Assembly: GCA_029204225.1 (NCBI GenBank)
Contig: CM055107.1
Span: forward strand, 27,250,572 to 27,314,571
DNA: 64,000 bases
Direction: 5' to 3'
Source of the DNA: Diphasiastrum complanatum
Taxonomy: Eukaryota > Streptophyta > Lycopodiopsida > Lycopodiales > Lycopodiaceae
The position numbers were made by a program, and so were the translations under genes. Positions 33,431 to 48,060 of this stretch are shown here, one piece after another (the first letter of the stretch is position 1; the number at the start of each line of letters is the position of its first letter). The notes under the pieces were generated by a model. It searched no databases and had not been told where the DNA came from. It saw nothing but the letters and a program-made list of their open reading frames with translations.

Positions 33431-36400
33431 ATGGCAAACATCAATGAGGCAATTTTGGGCGATGCAAGCAAACTTGATGGGGCTTCTAACTACAACATCT
33501 GGAAATTCAAAATGAAGAGCATTTTGATGGAGAAAGAGTTATGGGAGATTGTGGCAGGTATTGAAATCCGACCAAATACCACTCCAGGTGATATGAGGGC
33601 CTTTGATAAAAAGGCACAGAGAGCATTGTCCTTAATCAATCTTTCAGTGAAATACCATGTGATCACTCATATAAGTGATGCCACGATGGCTAGGGGAGCT
33701 TGGGAAGCTCTTAGAATGCAATTTCAAACTTGCAATCCAGCTCGGGCCATGTTCTTGAAGTCGAGATTGAACGCTGTAAGGATGGAAGAAAGTGAATCAG
33801 TGGGATCTTTCTTCACAAGGATAAAGGAGCTAAGAGATCAACTTGTGGCGATTGGAGAACCAATCAGGGATGTTGAACTGGTACATACCACAATGAGCGG
33901 TGTCTTAGAAGGGCTATAGATGTTTGTGAGCAGCATTGCTTCGAGGGAGAGATTGCCTACTTTTGAAGACTTCCACAGAATCATGTTGCAGGAAGAGCAG
34001 TGTCGTGAAGTGGTGAAGTCAAGGCAAACCCCATAGGCGGATCAAGCCTTGCTTGCTAAACGCAAGCAGAAAGTATGGAAAAGGGTTCCCAAAAAATCCA
34101 AGGATGATGATGACGAGAGAGAGTCATCATCAAAACGAAAAAAGAAGAAGAAAGACAAATGTTACTATTGCCACAAACCGGGTCATTGGGCACGCGAATG
34201 TTACAAGAAGAAAGCGGACATAAAGGCGGGAAAAGTGACTCAATAAGGAAACATTGCCGAAGATGATGGAGAAGATGATGAGACAAGTGTCTTCTCATCG
34301 GCGTTGGCATCCCAAGTTGATGATGGTGCCAGATGGTTCATAGATTCAGGTGCCACAAGGCATATGACCGGGAAACATGATTGGTTTGAGAAATTCTTAC
34401 CAATCCATGATGGGGATAAGGTCACTCAAGCCAATGGGGAGGAATCCCAAATACAGGGTGTGGGCAATGTACCTGTACAGTTTTTTGATTGTAAAATCAA
34501 CAACATTCCTAATGTGCTTTATGTTCCTAGACTCAAAAAGAGTTTGCTTTCTGTTGGTGTAATGGCAAATCAACATCTTAAGGTTGAATTTGTCAAGGAT
34601 GGTTGCCTTATGAGGGATATGAACCACAACCATAAAGTGATGGCGAAGGGTTATAGAGATAGTAACTATGGCCTTTATAAATTGGATGCTGCAAAACAAG
34701 GAGAATATGGTTTGGCTATCTCAACAGCATCTCAATCTGAGTTGTGGCACAGAAGACTTGGTCATTTGAACTATGGGAGCTTGAGATTGATGGCGAAGCT
34801 GAAGATGGTAATAGGGTTACCGGCATGGCAGGATGATCATCATGCAATATGTGAAGGATGGGTCATGGGAAAGTATCACAGGGAGACATTCAAAAAAGGT
34901 GGAGTTGCAAGAGCTAAGAAACCGCTGGAACTCATTCACAGCGACCTGTGCGGCCCAATTAAGACCATGTCGTTGGGGAAAGCATATTATTTTATGAATT
35001 TCATAGATAATTACTCTAGGAGGACATGGATTTATTTCTTGAAGAAGAAATCTGATGCTTTTGCTGGCTTCAAGGAGTTCAAGACTTTGGTAGAGAACCA
35101 ACTGGATGCACGCATCAAAGTGCTAAGATCTGATAGAGGGGGCGAATACAAATTTGATCATTTCGAGGACTTTTGCAAAGAACATGGCATCAAAAGACAA
35201 TTCACATAGTAATGGTGTAGCTGAACGGAAAAACAAGACTATTATGGAGAGTGCACGCTCCATGATGAAGCAAATGGGCTTGACCGATTCACTTTGGTCG
35301 AAAGTGTGCAGTGCGGCAACGTTCTTGCAAAACAAGAGCCCTAAAGTTGCGGTTCCAAATGTGACTCCCGAAGAAGCATTTACAGGAATAAAACCAAAAA
35401 TTGACAAGTTTCGTGTCATTGGATGTAAGGCCTATGTATATGTGCCAAAGGAGGAGCGAAAGAAACTTGATGCCAAAGCAATCAAGTGTATCTTCGTCGG
35501 TTATGATGAGAGGACGAAGGCATACAGGTGTTCTGATCCTATAATGAACAAGATTCACATTAGCAAAGATGTGATCTTTGATGAAGCACATGGTATGGAC
35601 GCATTGACAAGTACTTTCTTTCTCATGGGTTTGTAAGAACAAATTCAGATCCAAACCTTTATGTTCTTATAAATGATGACAACATTGCCTTGATTGTACT
35701 TTACGTTGATGATATCATTATCACAGGCAATGATGAGAACCTCACTGATTCTATCAAAGCCAACTTATGCAAGCCGTTTGAGATGACAGATTTAGATCTT
35801 ATGCACTATTGCTTGGGTGTCGAAGTATGGCAAACTGGCAGTGATATCAGGTTATGTCAAAACAAGTATGTGGGTGAGATATTGGAGAGATTTCACATGG
35901 CAGAGTGCAAACCTTCCATCACCCCTTGCTAAGCTAGTAAGAAATTATCTCATATTGATGATAGTGCACATGTTGACGCTACTCTATTTCGTCAGCTAGT
36001 TGGGAGTTTGATATATCTTACGACTACACGTCTTGATATCTGCTATGCTGTAAGTTTGATTAGCCAATTTATGTCATCACCCACTATGGACCATTGGAAA
36101 GCTGCAAAAAGGATTTTGAGGTATGTGAAAGGTACACCTAACCTTGGCCTAATCTACAAAAGACAAAGTGTTTTACCTAAGTTGTAGGGTTATGTTGACG
36201 CTGATTGGGCAGGAAGTATAGATGATAGAAAGTCAACAACAGGTTATGCCTTCAATTTTGGTAGCAATTGTTTTTCATGGTCTAGCAAGAAGCAAGATAC
36301 TATTTCTCTTTCTTCTACAGAAGCCGAATATAAAGTGTTGAGTTTTGCTACCCAGAAAGCTGTTTGGCTACGTAAGTTATTATGTGAGATTGGCATGAAG

Positions 36401-36644
36401 CAGGTAAATCCTACTGTTATTTTCTGTGACAGTCAAAGTGGAATACTAAGAATCCTATCTTTCATGCAAGGACAAAACATATTGAGGTGAAATATCACTT
36501 TTGCGTGAAAAGTTACAATCTGAAGATATAAGTATTGTACATTGTTCTGCGTTATTACAAGTTGCTGATATATTTACGAAAGCTTTAAGTAAAGAGAAAT
36601 TTGAGACTTTTAGAGCCAAACTTGGCTTAGATCTGGTTATGTAA
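33431..36644 (+). pseudogene. Copia-E gag-pol
   Basis: A copia lineage distinct from the others here. gag starts MANINEAILGDASKLDG at 33431. In-frame stops at about 33917, 34034 and 34244. Zinc knuckle CYYCHKPGHWAREC at about 34162-34203. Protease DSGATRHMT near 34340. GAG-pre-integrase LWHRRLGHLNYG near 34745. Integrase HSDLCGP near 34945 and SDRGGEYKF near 35130. A small deletion at about 35207 merges the frame before SNGVAERKN. At about 35600 the integrase tail and the RT N-terminal half are deleted. RT resumes with YVDD at 35702-35713, a stop lies near 35932, and RNase H ([27 protein letters not shown]) extends to about 36640. Non-functional. Confidence 0.88.
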
Positions 36645-36735
36645 AAGGCCTTTACTTGTAATACTATCATGGAGGTATGTTCCATGAATAGAGTAGACTC
36701 TAAAATAAACAGAGACGTTGATCATTGAGGGAGAG

Positions 36736-36991
36736 AGTTAAAATAGCAATGATCGACTTATATAGTGCTTTCTTATTTCGATGGCACCACGTGTGTTTAG
36801 TTCTAGAGTTATTGGGCCATCTTTCTTTTACGAGCCCTTTGAGTGCTTTTAAGCAACTGATTTTTGTACTTATTTATGAGTTGAATATACAGTTTGTTGA
36901 GAGCAATTCTGCTGTCTTGTGTTGTTGCACTTGACGTTGTGCTGTGGTGATTGATCCGGTCGGGTGTTTAAACTGTGTTTTCTTAACTGCA
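36736..36991 (+). repeat. Copia-E 3' LTR (end uncertain)
   Basis: The PPT CATTGAGGGAGAG (36724-36735) is followed by AGTTAAAATAGCAATGATC, probably an altered TGTTAAAATAG LTR start. The position parallels Copia-D, which has the same PPT. No second LTR copy is present, so the 3' end near 36991 (TTAACTGCA) is a guess. Confidence 0.5.
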
Positions 36992-37759
36992 ATGATGTAT
37001 TTGTTTTTTACGATTGCAAAAATAGGACAAAATCTAATGTACAAAATCTAAATTTCTAGTAATATTAGGAAGTAATAGTAATATCTCTTTTTCTTTCTCC
37101 GATAATGATACCAGCAGCACCCTCAAAGCAAACAGAACTCAAGAATTAACAACTCCTCAAGCAATAAGGGGTCAGTGTCCTACACTTACAACCAAGGTAA
37201 TAACTAATTTTCCATGAATATTATGCCATGGATTATTAGAGAACTTGATGCCCTAGTTGGCATACATATCTCACTTCAATCATTGCGTGTCTGTGCAAAA
37301 TTAATATTGTCATTCGCATTAGGAAAAAAAAAATGGTGGTTCTAACCAAGGATGTGTCTTCAAGATTTTGCATCCCTCGGAATAATCCTCGAAATAGGGT
37401 GTCATTTGGAAAGGAATATCCCTTGGTATATCCCTCAAAAAAGACATGCCACTAATTGTTTTTTGGGAGGTAAATATAGAGGTCCCTCGGTACATCCTCG
37501 GTATACACGTGCTCCAAACAAAGCAAAAACGAAATGAAGAAGCCTCGATTACCGAGGTAATTATCAAGGATCTCCTTCCAAGGTATACTTCATGGTGTAT
37601 ACCGAGGTTTGTGATTTTTTTTCAAAAAAAAAAATCTTCATAAAAGCCTCGGTAATAGAGTAAAAAATCCTCTAGAATGTTGTAGTGAAGGCATCATTGA
37701 AGAAATTTTCCAATATAACATGCTCACACAGACGGATTTTCATAAATCCACTCTCCAAA
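36992..37759. other. Unassigned, with a CCTCGGTA-rich segment
   Basis: No gene recognised. 37370-37660 holds repeated CCTCGGTA words and their reverse complement TACCGAGG in both orientations (near 37485, 37496, 37553, 37605 and 37652), with oligo-A runs at both ends (about 37322-37332 and 37621-37633). It may be a decayed MITE or other foldback element, but I could not define terminal repeats. Confidence 0.35.
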
Positions 37760-38550
37760 ATGTATAAGGAAACCTTCTTGTCAATTGCTCTTATAACAAT
37801 GTTAGTAAAGCCATCCTCGTCTGCAACCGCTACCTTCCAAAGCATGTGTCCTGTGCTTTGAAGGTAGACGACCCTTTGTCAGAAGTATCAGCGGTCCAGA
37901 GGAAAAGGTCAGTGAGTTTTTGGCCCTCACAACCCTTGATAAAGTAAAACATGTGCTTAGTCATGTCTATTTTTTGAAGATTCGAAGGGTTTATAGCCAG
38001 ACGAACTATGGGTTTATAGGTTTATATTCGAAGGGTTTATGGAGGCAACTGCAAATATCTTTATGCATACGAGGCCGACATTGTTTCGAAAGGGGACTTT
38101 TCTATTCAGACCATCACCATGACAACAACAAGTGGAGCCCAACACCAGATTAACAACTCCGCCTTTGGATGTGGCCATAATAATTACATGGCAATTGATC
38201 AATATGTCACTCTAGATGTAGCAGGCATTGTAGGGCTTCAAAGTCCAGTTTCTCAGACTACTCAGTTGGGATCGGAGATTGAACAGAAGCTTGCATATTG
38301 TTTGGTGGCCTTTGATGAATCATTTCACACTAAAACCGAATTGTTGTCTGGACCTGTTGCGACAATCAATATTCCTGGAGTTCAATGTAACCCAATTCTC
38401 AGTCAGGCCGGAGCGCCCCACTATTACGTTGGTCTTAATGCATTTAGCATTGGTGGAAAACGACGGGAAGTCAATCTTGGCATAGTTGCACTTCAGACGC
38501 ATGTTCTATTCAAGATAAACTGTCATAAATTGACAGACAAGCATGAATGA
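37760..38550 (+). pseudogene. Nepenthesin-like aspartic protease (A1B) pseudogene, internally deleted
   Basis: Begins with a signal-peptide-like start at 37760 (MYKETFLSIALITMLVKPSS), then a stop after about 33 codons and poorly conserved sequence. From about 38040 a frame to 38550 reads GGNCKYLYAYEADIVSKG, FGCGHNNY, AGIVGLQSPVSQTTQLGSEI, AYCLVAFD and YYVGLNAFSIGGKR. These are hallmark segments of plant nepenthesin-like proteases, which are secreted or vacuolar endopeptidases. The catalytic DTG(S/T) of the N-lobe lies in the deleted part and the second DSG lies beyond the break, so both active-site Asp residues are missing. The 3' end runs into an inverted repeat of itself. A related remnant lies at 59.8-60.7 kb. 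Confidence 0.8.
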
Positions 38551-38800
38551 TAGCTCCGATAGATATGTTCCAGGAAGCTACATGACACCAAAGAACCCTC
38601 CCTTCCAGCCTATTTGGGCTTTTTTTTTTTACCTCCACTACAACTACTGTCAATTTTGATGAGTAGTTGCAGTGGAGGTAAAAAAAAGCCCAAATAGGCG
38701 AAGGGAGGGTTCTTTGGTCTCATGAAGCTTCCTTGAACATATCAGATTATGACAGTTTATCTTGAATAGAACCTGCTGCTGAAGTGCAACTATGCCAAGG
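38477..38800. repeat. Foldback (inverted duplication) of the nepenthesin 3' end
   Basis: Core arms 38562-38648 and 38662-38743 pair at about 93%, with a 13-base loop (38649-38661). Outer arms 38477-38529 and 38748-38800 pair almost perfectly, including 26 bp without mismatch (38504-38529 with 38748-38773). A 32-base bulge lies on the left side only. The left outer arm is the coding sequence LGIVALQTHVLFKINCHK of the protease pseudogene. Transcribed, it would form a long, nearly continuous hairpin. Confidence 0.92.
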
Positions 38801-40480
38801 GCACACTATCACATATGATCAAAGCACAACTTTGCCCCAAAATGCGAAAGAGCTTTTACACCATTTGTAGGCTTTCAGGTTTAGGGTTTGGGGAAGTCAA
38901 TCTGCTAGGTGGCAGGGTCATAGATTTAGGGTGTAGATTTGTGGAAGAGATTATTTTGTTTAGCTTTGGAGCACAATTAAAATTTGTTTTGCTTATGGAT
39001 ATTTCACAATCTCTTAGTTGTCAGAGTTGTGTCATTTGAGTTGAGTAATTGAATGCTATTTTGAGTTCTAACAATATGTAAAGTTTAAGTGGCATACAAA
39101 ATGAGTAATACATATAAACTTTCAGATCATGTTTATTGAAAAAAATTTGTATAGTAATAACATATTTCAACTTCCACGTCTTTCATGTAAAGAAAATATG
39201 TACTTGTTAGGGGCCAAAATATCTCTTTATTGTTACAAGTTTGTTGAAAAAATACATAATATTAAGAAAGAAACAGAGGGCAACGAAAGAAGAGAAATTG
39301 TAGTGAAATATCACTGCTTAATAACACATGTACAAGAAAATGACTCACAAAGATGGCTGAAACAATACTTGAAGCAATATTATTGTTTTTCATATTCCAG
39401 TTGCACTGTATTTATACAAATCTGTTTAGATAGGATGCTAGACATTGCGGTGGTTTAAGGTGGTAGAGTTTCAACACACATAAAAGAAAGGACATAGTAA
39501 ATGCTTCTAGATGGTTAGTATGTGCAAGTAAGACCTGTCTAAGTTAGTTGTATGTTGCATGTTCTCTGAATATCCTCATTATTTTCACTATTTTATGGAG
39601 AGTTAGTGATGATTTGTATAAAAAGTTACAAATGGAAATTCATCCATTTGTGGCATATTTTTGGAAAGTATGTGCTGATAAGAATTCGCATGTTTGTTGT
39701 AACAAAATTACTCATGATTCTATTAAAAGCTAGCTGCAATTGGTAGACTTGAAATTGAGGGATTTGCATTTTATGACAACGACAACATGTTCAGATGAAT
39801 ATTTGTATATCTATTGATGATGCTAGTATTCATTTTATGATACTCTTGGCTACCTTAACTAAACATCCATTTATGCCTAGATTATTATTTATTTTGCTAC
39901 ACAATTGTTTTGATACCATACTATTGTTACCAATTCCTCTTTTTGGGGAATGATATCCTATAGATTTTAGTTAAAACTCTTCATTTAGGATTCGATGAGC
40001 CATGACATGTACTAAATTTTTGGTGCCACTATCGAGGATGGGAAAATAATTGATAGTAGATATTCTGTTGTGTGTAGTAGCTCATTGGAACTTGATTGAT
40101 GTCTTGTTGCAGACCAATATAATCTTATGACAATAGCTAAAAATTTTAGAGCTGTAGCGTGAAATACAACAAAGAGTCTGTCATTGTTCACATTTTGAAT
40201 AGATGTAAAATGTGAAACTTAATATCATATCAAAATGTATTCACAAGAGGCCACATAATAGACTTGTTATTAGCTGGTGTATTTGAAAATTCATAACTTT
40301 ATATGTGCCATTGAATAATTTCTCCATTTAGATGGATTTTTTGAATGGAATGTTGCACATCAATGGTGTTATGATATTCTTATGGCATTAATTTTAATTG
40401 ATTCATTGTGAGATCGTAGTAATGTTACCATTCTGTGAGGTGCGAAGTGGCCATCAGTTCGGAGTGTTGAGAAACATTGT
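38801..40480. other. AT-rich region, no recognised gene
   Basis: Two short plus-strand frames (39129-39458, 109 codons; 39548-39733, 61 codons) have no family features that I recognise. No LTR, PBS, PPT or zinc knuckle was found. It may be decayed transposon or intergenic DNA. Confidence 0.4.
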
Positions 40481-41730
40481 CAAACTAGATCTAAACTTCT
40501 TCTTAAAGAAGCAACTTCACCTGAAATTTTATTGAATTGAATCAACCTGAACCAATCTATTTCTGATATAAGCATTGCAGTCAAATTAGGTAAGTGTAGA
40601 TATCTCAATACGAAAGTGGTTTCTGAAGAAAGGATAGCTCAAAATGTGTAGGTGCAGTTTGAAATAGAAAAGCCTCAACTCGAACCAGGTTCGAGTAGAG
40701 AAACTTTCACTTTGCAATTTCATTTAATAGAAAAAAGTATATCTATATAAATTTAAGTTGTTAACATGTGTACTATGTACTAAAACATACTCGGTTGAAA
40801 TTGAACACAAGCCAGGCAACATGGATCTGCTAGCATATGCATATGGTCTTAATGCTGGTAGGCAGATCTACTCAAACACTGCAGTAGCAATAATGATACA
40901 AAATTAGTCATCAAACAAACTGAGAAGTTGAACCTAGAAGATGGCATGTTATGGCAACACTACTAGGTGCCAATTGCTCAAAACTGGAGCTACTATGATA
41001 TTAATACTAATCTATAAAAAAAAATCACAAGCTAAACGAGATTTCAAATAGGTGCATGACCATGTAAAAGAGCTCTTTAACTCTAGTCAAATTAGGTAAG
41101 TGTAGATATGTAGGTTACAAATAAGCTCAGAATATGTAGGTACAGTTTAAAATTGAAAAGCCTCAACTCGAAGCAGGTTCGAGCTGAGAAACTTTCGACA
41201 TTTAATTTAATGGCAAAAATTATATCTATATAAATTTAAGTCATTAATATGTGTACAATGTACTAAAACACATGCAAGAATAATATGTAGGTATAATATA
41301 CAAGGTTGTTGCTCTACCTAACTGAGAAGGTTTCGACACGATGAAATTTGACACAAGTCGTAAAATTATGTGCCATCTATTTTTAGATTTTATGGGTGGT
41401 TAGGTGACTTTCTTTTTCTTACTATGTACTAATACCTTAATCATGACCTTGAACTAAAATTGGACTTCAAACTAAATCTAAACTTCACATTGAAAAAAAA
41501 ACATCACATGAAATTTTACTGAATATGAATCAACCTGAACCAAGCTATTTTTAAGATAATCTCTGTAGTCAAATTAGGTAAGTTTAGATATCTTAACTCG
41601 AACCAGGATTGAGTTGAGAAACTTTCATTGCAACATAAAATTTAATGGCAAAAATTATATCTATATAAATTTAAGTCATTAACATGTGTAATATGTACTA
41701 AAACATACTCAGCTGAACTTGAACATGAAC
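40481..41730 (+). repeat. Three dispersed direct repeats with a TCGAACC-type palindrome
   Basis: Copies at about 40481-40812, 41085-41275 and 41469-41730. Shared order: (ACCTGAACCAA block in copies 1 and 3), CAAATTAGGTAAGT, an ACTCGAACCAGGTTCGAGT-like 19-bp palindrome, GAGAAACTTTC, ATATCTATATAAATTTAAGT and ATGTACTAAAACA. Single palindromes recur at about 41745 and 42055. Identity is about 80-90%. No coding content. Confidence 0.75.
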
Positions 41731-42169
41731 TCACCTTAACTCGAACCTGGTTCGAGTTCCTATCTTCAATAAACTGAATTTGACTTCTCGATTCAACAAG
41801 ACTCGAGTTTGAACTCGAACCCGAACTCGACCTAGATTCGAGTACTCAACTATGTCTATCCAATAAAGCATATGCAATTTAGAATAAAGTGTAGATATTA
41901 TTCACCTTAATCAATCAAAATTTGGCAAGTGTATTGTAACTTGACAACTCACAAGAATCTATCATCAACTCAACTTGAACCTCGTTCATCAATCAACCTA
42001 GACTTGCATCCCATTCAATCTATAGTTTAGATATTGTGGGGTGAGCTTGAACTCGAACCAAGTTCGAGTTGAGACTTGACAACTCGGACCTAGTTCTAAT
42101 TTAAAATATACAAAGAAGACTCTTAAAATTGTTGATGTCTATAGAAGGTGAACAAGCTTCTGGATTCGA

Positions 42170-42340
42170 TCAATTAAGCCCACTTACATCATCAATTGAA
42201 TGATATATTGTTTCATCCATTGATGATTCAAAGTCAGTATCACATATCTGATAACCACTACCCTCAGAGTCCGAATTTAACAATAGGTTTGTGTAATAGT
42301 GACCAGTATGGATATCTGGAACAAATTCTTTGTGCTCCAT
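42170..42340 (-). CDS. Small acidic open frame, unrecognised
   Basis: A 56-codon frame starting at the ATG at 42340 (MEHKEFVPDIHTGHYYTNLL) and ending TGA at 42170. It is rich in Asp, Glu and Ser (NSDSEGSGY, DTDFESSMDE). It matches no family I know, could be an exon or a chance frame, and lies just outside the Helentron arm beyond the (TC)n tract. Low confidence that it is a gene. Confidence 0.2.
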   Translation of the reverse strand: MEHKEFVPDIHTGHYYTNLLLNSDSEGSGYQICDTDFESSMDETIYHSIDDVSGLN

Positions 42341-42422
42341 ATGTGATGTAACCCTACATACAATTCAGAAAGACCAATTTGATAAGGTTATGCAATTGTC
42401 CAAAGTTGGGCTAATATGAACA

Positions 42423-46220
<3,798 letters not shown>

Positions 46221-46562
46221 CCTCCTACTAATCGACTAATCAAAAATTTAATCTTCATCCAACTTTTATCCAGACCTCTAGATTTCTTCGTGTTTTTACA
46301 TAGTTTGCATAACTACTCGGAAACATTTTACAGTGTCGGCATTTTCAGGATTTTCACTTTTTGGGTTTTCTCCCACTTCGGCTTTTTCGCAAAATGCTAG
46401 ATGTCTCAAATGTTAAGAAAATGACGTTAACGAAGACCTTCGCAATTTTCGCATGACAGTTTACGTTCATTTCTGCACAGTTACAATTTACGTTTAAATC
46501 TACAGACAAATTGTTTACGACCAAAGCCACCGACTTGTATTTATCCATTAACAAGTAATTTC

Positions 46563-47249
46563 TGAGAAGTCCTAACTAGATTGATGCCAGCACATCACAA
46601 CCAACTGGATGACGCTTTTGACTACCTCATTACTTAGTATAAATAGTTGTTCATATTCCTACATTTAAAGTTGGAACAATGCAATGAAGAGATTAGCAAG
46701 TATTGAATAGTTAGCTCTCTCTCAAGCCTGCGAACTTGGACACTCTTGTGCATTCTAGCTCACTTCTATAGAGTTGATTAGAGATTGCTATTGCACTCAC
46801 TGCTTATCAGCATTGCACTTAATTCAGACTTAATTTTAGTCGCTCAGAGATAGCTTAGAGTAAGCGGCTTCAATCCGCAACTTATTGTACTCATTTACAT
46901 CTGTTTCGTTTTTGTACTGAATCAATACTATTTTTACTGCGTTCAGGTTCGTCTTAGAATGTATGTATTTATGTAGTTCTTCGTGACAGATTATTTGTCT
47001 GATAATTCAATGCTTTAATGTTTGGCTACATCATCATTGTAGTACTAATGATCTCAAAGTTAGTTACTATAAGATCGAACGTGATTTCTATCACTATTGT
47101 TTTGTTCAAAATTGATAGGCGTAGTCATGCATAGAGAAAGAGGAAGATAGTTTATTCCGCTACGCACAATAAATTTTCTTTCTTGTCGTTCGAGTCATTT
47201 TTATTTGATTCTATTCGACCTATATATTTTTTCATACCTCTTTCCAACA
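46563..47249 (+). repeat. Copia-F left LTR
   Basis: Ends CTTTCCAACA at 47249 directly before a perfect PBS. The start is placed at TGAGAAGTCC (46563) because of the TG and because the length, about 687 bp, is reasonable. The inverted copy is at 50411-51089. No PPT is visible before the start, so that boundary is tentative. Confidence 0.6.
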
Positions 47250-47261
47250 TGGTATCAGAGC
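47250..47261 (+). promoter_or_regulatory. Copia-F left primer-binding site
   Basis: TGGTATCAGAGC right after the LTR end. Two further PBS-like words follow in the leader: TATATCAGAGC at about 47285 and TGGTATCAGAG at 47361-47371. Confidence 0.85.
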
Positions 47262-47424
47262 TTTGATTCTTCAAGGCCTAATACTATATCAGAGCACAAG
47301 CTCTTATACTTGATATCTTTCATGATATCAAATTATTCTTTAGTTCAAATCAATTTGTTTTGGTATCAGAGAATTGATTTCCACAGCACGATATCTCTCT
47401 TAACGTCGATACACTAAAGATCCA

Positions 47425-47556
47425 ATGGTTTCTCAAAGTAAAGCCAATCTTATCGAAGACATGCTAAATGGATCCAATTATCATTTATGAAAATTTAAGA
47501 TGACGACCTTGCTAATCACCAACGAGTTGTGGGATGTTGTTATAGGTATTGAAGTG
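47425..47556 (+). pseudogene. Copia-F left gag start
   Basis: MVSQSKANLIEDMLNGSNYH, a stop, then KFKMTTLLITNELWDVVIGIEV, the typical start of copia gag. It is cut at 47556 by the inverted Copia-H fragment. The inverted copy at 50101-50232 stops at the same codon. Confidence 0.8.
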
Positions 47557-48060
47557 ATGTCTGGCTTAGAATTTGCTTCAAACATGAATACAGATCATGC
47601 TACACAATAACACATACAAAGAACACTCTCCACAGCAAGCTCACATAGCAACTGTATTTCTCAAAATGAAGTTACACTATACATATAGTTGTTCACTCAG
47701 GCAACCCATGCATGACCCAGGTTGCCGTTTACGGGACACGTGTCCCATCGACTTGCCTCGTGGCGAGGCCAACTGATCCTTATCAACTGATAGGACCCGC
47801 AGTACAGTAACACAGTGATTCTACTTTAATTCTAACTCTCTCCTTTAAAGTAGAGTCTACTTTTTATATAGACATATACATAGCTTTAAAGTCGACAAAC
47901 TTTAAGTATAGAAAGCTTTGATCTAAACTTATCAAACTTTTCTCCAACAAGTGGCTTAGTGAAAATATCAGCTAGTTGTTCTTCCGTACTACAATGACCA
48001 ACATGAATTTCATCACTCAGCAGCCTCTCACATATAAAGTGATACTAAATCTGTTTGAGA
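47557..48060 (-). pseudogene. Copia-H: RNase H end and 3' LTR start
   Basis: Minus strand. The RNase H tail reads YHFICERLLSDEIHVGHC, STEEQLADIFTKPLVGEKFD (about 47915-48045). A PPT (AAAGGAGAGAG, about 47838-47850) follows, then LTR-like sequence to about 47557. Cut at 48060 against the RPA-like gene and at 47557 against Copia-F gag. Confidence 0.75.

Noticed and set aside
39129-39458. 109-codon plus-strand frame
   Set aside because: No domain, signal or neighbouring gene structure; AT-rich sequence of this length opens such frames by chance.
40481-41730. CRISPR-like array from the regularly spaced palindromes
   Set aside because: Spacing of about 480-515 bp, repeat units of hundreds of bases and a eukaryotic context do not fit CRISPR.
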